DNA of 64,000 bases, taken from assembly GCA_022842845.1 (NCBI GenBank), contig JALHOT010000009.1, positions 1-64,000 on the forward strand, given 5' to 3'. Shown here piece after piece: positions 51,884 through 61,053 of the stretch; position 1 is the first letter of the stretch, and every line of letters begins with the position of its first letter. Source of the DNA: Cyclobacteriaceae bacterium (GTDB lineage Bacteria; Bacteroidota; Bacteroidia; Cytophagales; Cyclobacteriaceae). The notes under the pieces were generated by a model. That model was not told the origin of the DNA. It did no database searches and saw only the letters and a list, made by a program, of their open reading frames with translations. The translations under genes were made by a program, and so were the position numbers.

Positions 51884-53056
51884 CTAAGCTTTCTTTAATT
51901 CTTCTGTAGAATCAAAGATATGTTTCAGGATGTCTTTGTCAATTATTGTAAGCGGTATGTGTCTTCGGCTCATTACGCGCTCAGCTGTTTCAAAAACTTT
52001 ATTGAGCTGGTAAGGAATGAAACCAGCCGCACCACCCCAGGAAAAAGATGGAATGAAGTTGCGCGGGTAACCATCTCCAAAAATATTGGCCGATACACCT
52101 ACTACAGTGCCGGTATTAAACATGGTATTGATACCGCATTTGCTATGGTCGCCCATCATCAACCCACAAAATTGCTGGCCGGTATTTACAAAACCTCTTT
52201 TGGCATAGCTCCACAGCTTTACCTGATCGTAGTTGTTCTTAAGGTTAGAGGTGTTAGTATCGGCCCCTAAGTTACACCATTCGCCCAGCACGGAATTTCC
52301 TAAAAAACCATCGTGGCCTTTATTACTAAAACCAAAAAGCACACTGTTACTGATCTCTCCACCCACTTTACAGTGCGGGCCGATGGTTGAGTCGCCACGC
52401 ATTTTAGCCCCCATGTTTACGGTGGCGCCTTCGCATAAGGCAAAAGAACCTTTGATGAGTGAGCCTTCTTGTATCACGGCATTTTTACCGATATAAATCG
52501 GGCCGCTCTCAGCATTGAGCACGGCTGCTTTAATATCAGCGCCCTCTTCAACGAAAATATTTTCTGCACCGTATACGATGGTATGTTTATCCTGAATGCC
52601 TGCCGACTTTCTTCCTTGAGTAATTAGTTTGAAGTCGCGTTTGATTTCTGCTGCATTGAACTGAAATATTTTCCAAGGCTGATCGATGAGTGTAAAACTC
52701 TCTTTGTATTGAATAGTCTTATGATTTGACTTAAAATCAAGTGTACCGCTGCGTGCAGCCAGCAACATGGCATCATGCATTAGGCTATCTCCAACCTGAA
52801 GTGATTGAATGGCTTGAAGTAGTTGTTCGTCAGGACATAGAGCGCCATTGATGAATAAATTATCGTTGCCGGCAACGACAGGATACTTAGACTGCAGATA
52901 AGTTTCTGTAAGGCTTGAGCTGCTCAGTTGAAGGTGCTTTTCCCACTTTTCTCTGATCGTCATAATACCCACACGTATATCTGCAATGGGACGGGTAAAT
53001 GTGAAAGGAAGAAGATTGATACGAAGAGAAGCTTCGTCAAAAAGTACAAGATTCAT
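51884..53056 (-). CDS. GlmU-family sugar nucleotidyltransferase-like protein
   Basis: The 390-residue protein's N-terminal half is a reduced nucleotidyltransferase-like domain (NLVLFDEASLRINLLPFTFT, RPIADIRVGIM). The C-terminal half is a left-handed beta-helix of hexapeptide repeats (VFIEEGADIK-type turns, NMGAKMRGDSTIG, NSVLGEWCNLGADTNTSNLK) ending with IIDKDILKHIF. This is the Bacteroidota GlmU-like family, whose substrate is not certain. It lacks the full pyrophosphorylase signature. Upstream of holB. Confidence 0.78.
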   Translation of the reverse strand: MNLVLFDEASLRINLLPFTFTRPIADIRVGIMTIREKWEKHLQLSSSSLTETYLQSKYPVVAGNDNLFINGALCPDEQLLQAIQSLQVGDSLMHDAMLLAARSGTLDFKSNHKTIQYKESFTLIDQPWKIFQFNAAEIKRDFKLITQGRKSAGIQDKHTIVYGAENIFVEEGADIKAAVLNAESGPIYIGKNAVIQEGSLIKGSFALCEGATVNMGAKMRGDSTIGPHCKVGGEISNSVLFGFSNKGHDGFLGNSVLGEWCNLGADTNTSNLKNNYDQVKLWSYAKRGFVNTGQQFCGLMMGDHSKCGINTMFNTGTVVGVSANIFGDGYPRNFIPSFSWGGAAGFIPYQLNKVFETAERVMSRRHIPLTIIDKDILKHIFDSTEELKKA

Positions 53057-53145
53057 GGAGTAAAAATAACCCTTCTGATCAACTTTTGGTGTGTTCCAAG
53101 ATCATCCTTGCAAGTTTAAATGCTGGGTTAGGATGGTATAAATGA

Positions 53146-53179
53146 AAAAATCCTTCCCCAGTGACAAGGAAGGATTTTT
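53146..53179 (-). terminator. Terminator of rpmE2
   Basis: AAAAATCCTTCC (53146-53157) pairs with GGAAGGATTTTT (53168-53179) over 12 bp with a 10-nt loop. A/T runs at both ends make it usable in both directions. It lies 24 bp after the L31 stop on the minus strand. Confidence 0.8.
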
Positions 53180-53202
53180 AGCAAAATAATTAGAAGAAGT
53201 AA

Positions 53203-53448
53203 TTATGCTTTTTTGTATTTGTTCTTGAATTTCTCAACACGTCCGGCTGTATCCACGAACAATTTCTTACCTGTGTAGAAAGGGTGAGAAGCAGAGCTTA
53301 CTTCGACCTTAATGACAGGGTATTCTTTGCCATCTTCCCACTTTACTGTTTCCTTAGACTTTAAGGTAGAGCGAGTTAAAAATTTGAAATCGCTTGCCAT
53401 GTCGTGGAAAACAACCTCGTTATATTCCGGATGAATGTCGTTTTTCAT
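53203..53448 (-). CDS. rpmE2: 50S ribosomal protein L31, type B
   Basis: The 81-residue protein starts [40 protein letters not shown] and [20 protein letters not shown] are typical L31 segments. It lacks the CxxC zinc motif, so it is the type-B form used at low zinc. A textbook promoter lies directly upstream. Confidence 0.95.
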   Translation of the reverse strand: MKNDIHPEYNEVVFHDMASDFKFLTRSTLKSKETVKWEDGKEYPVIKVEVSSASHPFYTGKKLFVDTAGRVEKFKNKYKKA

Positions 53449-53480
53449 ATCAAAATTGATGTTTTTCTCAAAAGGGACTG

Positions 53481-53510
53481 CAAAGATAGGACTAGCGCTT
53501 CAAAATACAA
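53481..53510 (-). promoter_or_regulatory. Bacteroidota-type promoter of rpmE2
   Basis: The minus strand reads TTG (53510-53508), 19 bp, TATCTTTG (53488-53481), an exact -33/-7 match. The start would be near 53474, about 26 bp before the ATG. Confidence 0.75.
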
Positions 53511-53577
53511 GGGATGCTTTTTAATTAATCCTGAAAAACACCAAAAAGAGGCTTGAAAGCCTTAATTTTATGTTTTT

Positions 53578-55269
53578 ATGAGAAGAAAATCAGCGTTTTT
53601 ATGGCTTTTCCTGCATGTTTCAGGTTTTGTACTTGCGCAAAGCAGCTATATACCCCTGAATGAGGACTATTACCAGCGCATTGATCGTTACGAAATAAAG
53701 GCAGGGAAAATCTACCCGCAAATTTTTACAGGCATAAAACAGTACAAACGCTCAGATGTAGTAGCCTTTATCGATTCAGTGAATGCGGATGGTCACCTAA
53801 GCTCAAAAAGTGATCAGTTTAATACAGCCTACATCCGAAACGATAGTTGGGAGTGGAGCCAGACAGCTGATGCAGATAGCAAAAAACCGATTTTAAAGCA
53901 CTTTTATAAAAAGAAGGCCGATTTCTATAGCGACAGCAATCAAGACTTTGATGTTCACATCAATCCTATTCTATATGCAGGGGCAGGAATGGACTCTCGC
54001 TTGAGTGATGACCAACTATTTATAAATACCCGGGGTGTCGAAGTGAGGGGCATGGTGGATGGTAAAGTGGGTTTCTACACCTACCTCACCGAAAACCAGA
54101 TGATTATGCCCGAATACGTGAACGATGAGAGAAGACGCATAGGTGCGATACCTCACGAAGGATTTTGGAAGACATTTAAAGAAGGGCCGGGGGTAGATTT
54201 TTTACAGGCCAGGGGCTACATCACATTTGAAGCCACAAAAAACATTAACCTACAATTCGGTCACGATCGATTTTTCATAGGCAATGGTCATCGCTCCATG
54301 ATTTTGTCTGACTATGCCCCACCTGGATTATTTTTCAAAGGCAATGTGAAAGTATGGAAGTTGAACTATTTGTTCTTAATCAATCGGTATACGGCCGAGC
54401 CCAGGGGTAATGCCGGTGGTTCATTTGGAAATGTTGGTTACCCAGAAAAATTTGTGGCCCTGCATCACTTCAGTATAAATATTGGTAAAAAGTTAAATGT
54501 GGGTGTTTTTGAATCTGTTGTTTTTGGAGCTGATTCTCTTAACCAGGGGCAGTTTGATTTTGCATATGCAAACCCTATTATTTTTTACAGAGCCATTGAA
54601 CACCAAACAGGAAGTCGTGATAATGTTTTATTGGGCGCTGATTTTAAGTACAATGCTTTTAAAGGAGTTCAACTCTACGGTCAATTAACCCTTGATGAGT
54701 TTTTGCTTGATAACGTGAGGGCAGGCAATGGTTGGTGGGCCAATAAGTTTGCCATGCAGGCAGGTTTAAAATATGTAGATGCCTTTGGCGTCTCTAACCT
54801 TGATCTGCAAGGTGAAGTAAACAGTGTAAGGCCATTTACCTATTCGCATAACAGTAAGTATGGCAGCTATTCTCATTTCAGGCAGCCTCTGGCACACCCC
54901 ATGGGTGCCAATTTTCAGGAAGCTGTTGGGATTATACGCTACCAACCTATACCTAAATTGATGCTTACAGGTAAAGTGATAGTGATAAAAACGGGCAGAG
55001 ATGGTACGGGAGAAAACTGGGGAGGAAATATTTTGAAAGATAATACAACACGCGAGCAGGATTTTAATAACATCATTGCGCAAGGCATACAGCAAGACAT
55101 TATGTACGGAAGCTTTACAGGAAGCTGGATGCTAAAGCATAATCTCTTTATTGATGCTATGCTTATTACACGCGATAGCAAAAGCGCTGATCCGCTTTAC
55201 CAGAACAACAGCACAATTACTACATTAAGTCTGCGTTGGAACATCGCGCAGCGTCATTACGAATTTTAA
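53578..55269 (+). CDS. Wzi-like capsule assembly outer-membrane protein
   Basis: The 563-residue protein has a signal peptide (SAFLWLFLHVSGFVLAQ). The segment LQFGHDRFFIGNGHRSMILS, then DYAPPGLFFKG, resembles the conserved part of Wzi family barrels (GxDRFxxGxGxxxxxLLSxxAPP). Many amphipathic strands run to an aromatic end (WNIAQRHYEF). In Enterobacteria Wzi anchors capsule at the surface. Here the substrate is not known. It lies 3 bp before an ABC exporter gene, so the two may work together in export. Confidence 0.6.
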   Translation: MRRKSAFLWLFLHVSGFVLAQSSYIPLNEDYYQRIDRYEIKAGKIYPQIFTGIKQYKRSDVVAFIDSVNADGHLSSKSDQFNTAYIRNDSWEWSQTADADSKKPILKHFYKKKADFYSDSNQDFDVHINPILYAGAGMDSRLSDDQLFINTRGVEVRGMVDGKVGFYTYLTENQMIMPEYVNDERRRIGAIPHEGFWKTFKEGPGVDFLQARGYITFEATKNINLQFGHDRFFIGNGHRSMILSDYAPPGLFFKGNVKVWKLNYLFLINRYTAEPRGNAGGSFGNVGYPEKFVALHHFSINIGKKLNVGVFESVVFGADSLNQGQFDFAYANPIIFYRAIEHQTGSRDNVLLGADFKYNAFKGVQLYGQLTLDEFLLDNVRAGNGWWANKFAMQAGLKYVDAFGVSNLDLQGEVNSVRPFTYSHNSKYGSYSHFRQPLAHPMGANFQEAVGIIRYQPIPKLMLTGKVIVIKTGRDGTGENWGGNILKDNTTREQDFNNIIAQGIQQDIMYGSFTGSWMLKHNLFIDAMLITRDSKSADPLYQNNSTITTLSLRWNIAQRHYEF

Positions 55270-55272
55270 AAG

Positions 55273-57096
55273 ATGAAAGTTTACCTTCGAATATTTAGTT
55301 ATGCCCCCCAGCTCGCATCACGCCTAGTAAAGTTTTTTATTTTTTCATTGCTGGGGACAGTCTTTGGTGTACTAAATCTTACATTGGTAATCCCCATGCT
55401 TGATGTGTTGTTCAACACTACAGATCAAACATTGTTGCCTGTCTTGCCTGAGTTTGAATTATCTATCAAATACTTCACCTCAACGTTCAATTACTATTTT
55501 ACAAAAGTCATTTTAGATTATGGTAAGGTAGAGGCGCTGCTTTTTGTTTGTTCGTCTATTGTAGTAACAGTTATTCTGGCCAACCTGTTTCGGTATGGTG
55601 AGCGCATGACTGCCTCTAAACTGAGGGTGGATGTTACAAAAAATCTAAGGATGCACATCTTTGAAAAAGTGATGGGCCTTCACATTGGTTTCTTCAACGA
55701 TCAACGAAAGGGCGATCTGATCTCGCGCTTTACGAACGATGTAGGCGAGGTAGAGAATGCGGTTGTTAATAGCCTGAAGTCTGTGATGAAGGAGCCAATC
55801 ACTATTCTTGTGTCGCTGGGGGTACTGTTTACCATTTCTTTTCAGCTTACCCTCTTTACCTTGCTGGTCTTGCCTATCATTGGCATTGTTATTGGGGGCA
55901 TAGTGAAGCAGCTTAAAAGAAGGGCAACGCAGAGTCAGGAATCTTTAGGTAGAATAGGTAACATACTCGATGAAACCTTCAGTGGTATGCGAGTGATTAA
56001 TGCCTTCAATGCGAAAAAATTTGTGTTGAACAGAATTGATCAGGAGACCTCCTACCACCGCAAAGTCAACTTATCATTATCACGCAAAAATGAACTTGCT
56101 TCTCCGGTATCTGAAATACTAGGCGTTATAGTAGTAGCTATCATAGTTTATTATGGTGGTAATCTGGTGTTGAGCAACAACCCTGAATTAGAGGCTTCCC
56201 AGTTCATGGCCTTCTTAGCCATCTATGCATCCATGATTCAACCTGCTAAGAATTTTTCGAATGGTATTACTTCTGTACAGAAAGGCACAGTTTCTGCCAA
56301 GCGTATTTTTGATATAATCGACACGCAATCGGCCATTCAAAACAAACCCAATGCAGTAACATTGAAAGCCTTCAGCGACAAGATCGAATTTAGAGGCGTG
56401 GGCTTTGCCTATAATGATAATATAGTGTTAAGAAACATTAACCTGACTGTACAGAAAGGTAAAACAATTGCGCTGGTAGGCCCTTCAGGCGGGGGTAAGT
56501 CAACCCTGGCCGATCTAGTGCCCCGTTTTTACGATCCAATCCAGGGCGAGGTACTACTCGATGGACTTTCGTTAAAGGATTATGAGTTGGAATCACTGCG
56601 CAGCGTGATGGGGATCGTAACGCAAGAGTCGATTCTATTTAATGACACCATTTTTAATAACATCGCCTTCGGTATGGAAAATGTGCGCGAAGAAGATGTA
56701 ATCAAAGCGGCTAAGGTGGCCAATGCTCACGATTTCATCATGCAAACGGAAAAGGGTTACCAAACTACCATCGGAGAAAGAGGTACAAAACTTTCTGGTG
56801 GTCAGCGGCAGCGTTTAAGTATAGCGCGTGCGGTGCTTAAAAACCCACCCATCTTAATTTTAGATGAGGCTACTTCCGCCCTGGATTCAGAATCGGAACG
56901 TCTGGTGCAAGATGCCCTGACCAAATTGATGGAAAACAGAACCTCTATTGTCATTGCCCACCGACTCAGCACTATTCAGCATGCCGATGAAATTGCGGTA
57001 ATACAGCAAGGCGAAATTGTGGAAAGGGGCACGCACGAGAGCCTGATTGCCAACAGTGGACTCTATCGTAAACTCACCGAAATTCAGAAAGTCTGA
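55273..57096 (+). CDS. MsbA-like ABC exporter (fused permease and ATPase)
   Basis: In the 607-residue protein, the first ~330 residues are six membrane helices of an ABC_membrane domain (LVSLGVLFTISFQLTLFTLL). The ATPase has Walker A VGPSGGGKSTLAD, Q-loop GIVTQES, signature KLSGGQRQRLSIA, Walker B ILILDEATSALD and H-loop IAHRLSTI. It is a homodimer-type exporter related to MsbA. Substrate, possibly a lipid or polysaccharide precursor given the Wzi-like neighbour, is inference. Confidence 0.9.
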   Translation: MKVYLRIFSYAPQLASRLVKFFIFSLLGTVFGVLNLTLVIPMLDVLFNTTDQTLLPVLPEFELSIKYFTSTFNYYFTKVILDYGKVEALLFVCSSIVVTVILANLFRYGERMTASKLRVDVTKNLRMHIFEKVMGLHIGFFNDQRKGDLISRFTNDVGEVENAVVNSLKSVMKEPITILVSLGVLFTISFQLTLFTLLVLPIIGIVIGGIVKQLKRRATQSQESLGRIGNILDETFSGMRVINAFNAKKFVLNRIDQETSYHRKVNLSLSRKNELASPVSEILGVIVVAIIVYYGGNLVLSNNPELEASQFMAFLAIYASMIQPAKNFSNGITSVQKGTVSAKRIFDIIDTQSAIQNKPNAVTLKAFSDKIEFRGVGFAYNDNIVLRNINLTVQKGKTIALVGPSGGGKSTLADLVPRFYDPIQGEVLLDGLSLKDYELESLRSVMGIVTQESILFNDTIFNNIAFGMENVREEDVIKAAKVANAHDFIMQTEKGYQTTIGERGTKLSGGQRQRLSIARAVLKNPPILILDEATSALDSESERLVQDALTKLMENRTSIVIAHRLSTIQHADEIAVIQQGEIVERGTHESLIANSGLYRKLTEIQKV

Positions 57097-57142
57097 CATT
57101 TTTATTTAACTTTCCCAAGTCCTCAAAAACCAATAGAGCATT

Positions 57143-57460
57143 ATGAACCGTAACCGCATCATCTTTTACATCGTCTTTGGTATTTTCCATTTATCGGCTT
57201 TCATTTTTACCGTTATGCTAAATAACGATACCGGTCTTTTGTTTAAGATGGTGAATTATGTGCCCATGTTTAAGTGGGTTACTTTGGGAGGTTTATTAAT
57301 GGTGATTGTTGATGCGGCCTGGGCTTATATTACTAAGCGTAATCTGCTCAATGAGAAAGCTGCCCTTACACAAGAACTCAATACTTTAAAAGCAAAACTT
57401 TTCGATTTACAGGAGGCTGCTAAAAAACAAGCTGCCGCTGCGAAAGAAGCAGGAAAATAA
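57143..57460 (+). CDS. Small membrane protein with C-terminal coiled coil
   Basis: The 105-residue protein has two membrane helices (RIIFYIVFGIFHLSAFIFTV and WVTLGGLLMVIVDAAWAYI) and then a Lys/Ala-rich coiled coil (LTQELNTLKAKLFDLQEAAK). No family recognised. It lies between the ABC exporter and yifB and was probably co-transcribed with them. Confidence 0.6.
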   Translation: MNRNRIIFYIVFGIFHLSAFIFTVMLNNDTGLLFKMVNYVPMFKWVTLGGLLMVIVDAAWAYITKRNLLNEKAALTQELNTLKAKLFDLQEAAKKQAAAAKEAGK

Positions 57461-57469
57461 TTTTTAGCC

Positions 57470-58348
57470 ATGTTGGCGAAAACATTCGGAAGTGCAGTGC
57501 ACGGGGTGGATGCTCGTACCATTACCGTTGAAGTAAACGTTGGCCAGGGGACCAGGTTTTGGATCACCGGCTTACCAGATAGTGCTGTCAAAGAAAGTGA
57601 ACATCGTGTAGAATCAGCACTGAAAACCTTTGGCTACTACATGCCACGCCAAAAAACAGTCGTCAACCTGGCGCCAGCAGATTTAAGAAAAGAAGGATCT
57701 TCTTACGACTTACCCATCGCTTTATGTGTTTTGAAATCTTCGGGTCAGATCAACACAGATAATTTAGAACAATACGTAATCATGGGCGAGCTTTCTTTAG
57801 ATGGAACGCTTCGTCCGATCAAAGGAGTTTTGCCCATAGCCATACAAGCACGTAAGGAAGGTTTTAAAGGTTTTATCCTTCCGAAGGATAATGCAAGAGA
57901 AGCGGCCATTGTCAACAGCCTTGAAGTTATACCGGTATCTACTTTAAAAGAGGCCATTGATTTTTTAGAAGGTGCCCTGAGTATAAAGCCCCTTGTTATT
58001 GACACACGGGAAATATTTACAGCAGAACTGAATAATTACAGTGCCGATTTTAAAGATGTGCAAGGGCAGGAGAACATTAAACGAGCGATGGAGATTGCTG
58101 CGGCCGGGGGTCATAATGTGATTATGATTGGCCCACCTGGTGCTGGTAAAACCATGTTAGCCAAACGCATTGCCAGTATTTTGCCGCCTCTAACATTACA
58201 AGAAGCACTAGAAACAACGAAGATTCATTCTGTTGCTGGCCGACTTGGTCGTGATGCATCGCTGATGACAACACGACCCTTCAGAAGCCCACACCATACC
58301 ATATCGGACGTTGCCTTGGTCGGGGGAGGATGTCAATTACATTGGTAA
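57470..58348 (+). pseudogene. yifB: YifB/ComM-family AAA ATPase, truncated by element insertion
   Basis: The first 287 codons are native: the Lon-substrate-like N-terminus ([20 protein letters not shown], then [30 protein letters not shown]), then Walker [32 protein letters not shown] and [17 protein letters not shown]. In intact homologues this is followed by a Pro-Gly-rich segment and the LFLDELPEF Walker B. Here the sequence changes to CQLHW and a stop. The lost part holds Walker B and the C-terminal half. ComM-family proteins drive branch migration in natural transformation, so the cell may be impaired in it. Confidence 0.88.
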
Positions 58349-58377
58349 ATGCGAATCAACACAGATAATTGCGAATA

Positions 58378-60171
58378 ATGGCAAGCGTTAACGCCTTAAT
58401 TGTTGAGGGATTTCCATCTGATAGTAAATACTGGTTAGTTTTCAGCTATGGAAAGATTTTTAAGACTGGTAATGGTTCCTTTGAAATTGAGGTAATTCTT
58501 ATTGAGACTACTCAACCAGAGAACGATTCATTTGCTGACTATTTCACGCGAGTCCATTCCTACCACATTATCAGAATAAACTTAGCTTCAATAAAATTTT
58601 TCCATATTGGATCAATTTGGCACAAAAAGAAACTTTATAGAAATCTTCTTGAGTATAGAAATATTGAAAGGAAGTTATTTCTTAGAAATCCATCGTTAGG
58701 AAAAAGTGGAACACTGGGGCAAATAGGTTTGAGTGAACGTTATTGGTTTCCAGATGAATGTAAAGATATACCTGTAAGGTACTTTAAAAAGGGTCTGGAT
58801 TATGAGCATAATAATTTTGACTATTTAATCTTTCCGTGTCATACTATTGCCAAATACTATTTCTTTAAATCAGATCATCTAATACATCATGTTGTAGCTG
58901 GGAATATTGAACCGGGGAATAACGAAGTTTTTAATCCTGATAAAAGTGATTTGTTTAAGGATGAAAATAATTTAAACGTAGCAGTTATTTGGCTTGGAAG
59001 AAAAACGGATAATATTGATGCTTACAAAGCAGCCAGAATGGCTTTCGATAGTTTTTATCTTAAGAGTGCCAGACAAATTTATGCAAATCGAATAGATAAG
59101 GGAACCCCTGATTTTGGATCGTACATAGACACAGAATTTCCAATTGAATCTAAGACTTATGTTGATGTTAGAGGAAGAGTTATTATCCTTCCTCAAGGAG
59201 AGAAAAAAACAAGATTCCTTCTAGTTCATAGTATAGTTAAATGTCACAGTAAGCCACCGTTTGATATAGTAAAAATAGCCAGTGATCGCGATAATCGGGG
59301 AGCCGAAATCACAAACGAGACTAAACAAAAGGACGGTCCACCTATTATAATTAATGTACCAGTCGAAAAAAATGTATCAACAGACTCTCTTACTGATAAT
59401 GACAAGTATGGAGATCTTAATCTTAAAAATAATCCATCATCTAAGAATACAGAAGCGGTAATTGTTAATGTGGCTGACGATGAAGTCGATAATTTTGATC
59501 CTCAAAATATATCCCCCATTGATAAAGACTATCAAAAGTATCTTACAAAACGAAGAGTTAAATTTAGTTTCTTCGAATCAACAGATTTAACAGGATCAAA
59601 CGAAGGATCAGGAAGTGGTAAATTACCACAAGCTAAGTTTAGGGATGATTTAGAATCTTTGGATAGATTCAATGATGTATTTGAAGAACTGGACAAATTA
59701 TTAAAGAGTATTGATTCGAAATTTAAAGATAGAATAGTAGTTGATTATGTAGCTCCCTTTCCATTCAATGGTGTCAACTATGTTGGATTTTCAGTTTTCC
59801 CTATTGAAAAATTTAGAAAAAGCAGCCAGCTGTATAATTGGTGCCATCTTACTATGAGGAGACGTAATCAATGGTTCAACCCAAGAAGAGTTAGAATCGT
59901 TGAATTATGTATAGATACTGTTTTATACGCTTATCTTATTGAGGTTGAGCGGAAGGTTAAGCAAGAAAGCACTTTACTCTATTTAAGAGACTCCTCATAT
60001 GGGAGAATTGGGAAAGATCAATTTAAGCAGTTGTTATATGAGTGTGTTCTTGATAAAGGATCTTGGCGCAAGGTAAAGAATAGACTCTTAGAACCCTTCT
60101 ATCTTGTCCCTATTAAGCATACTAAACCGGAAAGTATTCTAAAACGTGTCTTAGAATTACTTGAGAGATAA
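58378..60171 (+). CDS. TnsE-like protein (tentative), first gene inside the yifB element
   Basis: The ATG at 58378 is used; the frame also opens from a TTG at 58369. The protein of about 597 residues has a N-terminal half with FHIGSIWHKKKLYRNLLEYR and YLIFPCHTIAKYYFFKS, where TnsE has an I/F-P-x-x-E-x-A-R-x-x-F-like stretch. A low-complexity polar linker (~300-400) follows. The C-terminal domain has SLDRFNDVFEELDKLLKSID and, later, LIEVERKVKQESTLLY, which resembles the LLEV...LST pattern of the TnsE C-terminal domain. TnsE directs Tn7 to replicating or conjugating DNA. Assignment is from pattern memory, not a search. Confidence 0.45.
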   Translation: MASVNALIVEGFPSDSKYWLVFSYGKIFKTGNGSFEIEVILIETTQPENDSFADYFTRVHSYHIIRINLASIKFFHIGSIWHKKKLYRNLLEYRNIERKLFLRNPSLGKSGTLGQIGLSERYWFPDECKDIPVRYFKKGLDYEHNNFDYLIFPCHTIAKYYFFKSDHLIHHVVAGNIEPGNNEVFNPDKSDLFKDENNLNVAVIWLGRKTDNIDAYKAARMAFDSFYLKSARQIYANRIDKGTPDFGSYIDTEFPIESKTYVDVRGRVIILPQGEKKTRFLLVHSIVKCHSKPPFDIVKIASDRDNRGAEITNETKQKDGPPIIINVPVEKNVSTDSLTDNDKYGDLNLKNNPSSKNTEAVIVNVADDEVDNFDPQNISPIDKDYQKYLTKRRVKFSFFESTDLTGSNEGSGSGKLPQAKFRDDLESLDRFNDVFEELDKLLKSIDSKFKDRIVVDYVAPFPFNGVNYVGFSVFPIEKFRKSSQLYNWCHLTMRRRNQWFNPRRVRIVELCIDTVLYAYLIEVERKVKQESTLLYLRDSSYGRIGKDQFKQLLYECVLDKGSWRKVKNRLLEPFYLVPIKHTKPESILKRVLELLER

Positions 60172-60238
60172 TGTTTTAGGTTAGGGTTGAAATCTTTTGA
60201 GACCTCAGTGAGTTTTGATCATATAGCAATATAGTATT

Positions 60239-61030
60239 ATGAAATTTTCGCTTGTAAATGGTAAAAAGACGGAGGCATTTCCTAAGGGGAAAGGTATTTG
60301 CTATAACTGTGGTGCTATTACCATAGCAAAATGTGGGAGAAAAATGATCAATCATTGGGCACACCAGTCATTAAGGCATTGTGATACATGGTGGGAAAAT
60401 GAAACAGAGTGGCATCGAGACTGGAAATCTAAATTCAACCAAGAATGGCAAGAGGTTGTTCATCACGATTCGCTCACTAATGAAAAGCATGTTGCAGATA
60501 TAAAAACTAGTGCAGGATTGGTAGTTGAATTACAAAACTCAACAATATCCTTAGATGAAGTGGAATCCAGAGAAAGATTTTATGGTAAAATGATTTGGAT
60601 TGTAAATGCTGAAAAATTTGCCAATAATTTCCACTTCAAATCAATGCTTCCAGATCCGAATGCAAGTTTTCTTCAGGATATACAATTTTTAATTGGCCGA
60701 AAAAATACATTGCTCGGATTTTGGCGGCCATCCGAAAATTTGAATGGAGCTTCGATGGTTCTTTCACACCCTGTTCATGAGATATCAGAATTGATAAGGG
60801 TCAATTTTGTTGGACATTACCTTTTTCAATGGGTAAGGCCTCGACATGTTTGGTATCGTTCAAATCGAAGGGTATTTTTTGATTTTGGTCATAACTCAAT
60901 ATTTGAGTTTATGAGGTTTCCGAATCAGAAAACCTTATGTGTTAGGGCAGTTGATAAGACTGAATTGGTAAACTGTATAGTTAATGATCTTTTTTCTCAA
61001 GAGCTTGTTAATAACTCTAAGGGATTTTAA
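60239..61030 (+). CDS. CoiA-like nuclease-domain protein with zinc-finger start
   Basis: The 263-residue protein's N-terminal zinc-ribbon-like motif is CYNCGAIT, then MINHWAHQSLRHCD. The nuclease-like core is EWHRDWKSKF, then HVADIKTS, then VVELQNSTIS, which is the E / D / E-x-Q pattern of CoiA-type members of the PD-(D/E)XK superfamily. A long C-terminal part is less conserved. CoiA is a competence protein in Firmicutes, but similar proteins are also common in defence islands. A second protein with the same start is encoded at 63766. Confidence 0.65.
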   Translation: MKFSLVNGKKTEAFPKGKGICYNCGAITIAKCGRKMINHWAHQSLRHCDTWWENETEWHRDWKSKFNQEWQEVVHHDSLTNEKHVADIKTSAGLVVELQNSTISLDEVESRERFYGKMIWIVNAEKFANNFHFKSMLPDPNASFLQDIQFLIGRKNTLLGFWRPSENLNGASMVLSHPVHEISELIRVNFVGHYLFQWVRPRHVWYRSNRRVFFDFGHNSIFEFMRFPNQKTLCVRAVDKTELVNCIVNDLFSQELVNNSKGF

Positions 61031-61053
61031 ACAGAGTATGAGTATCAATTTTT

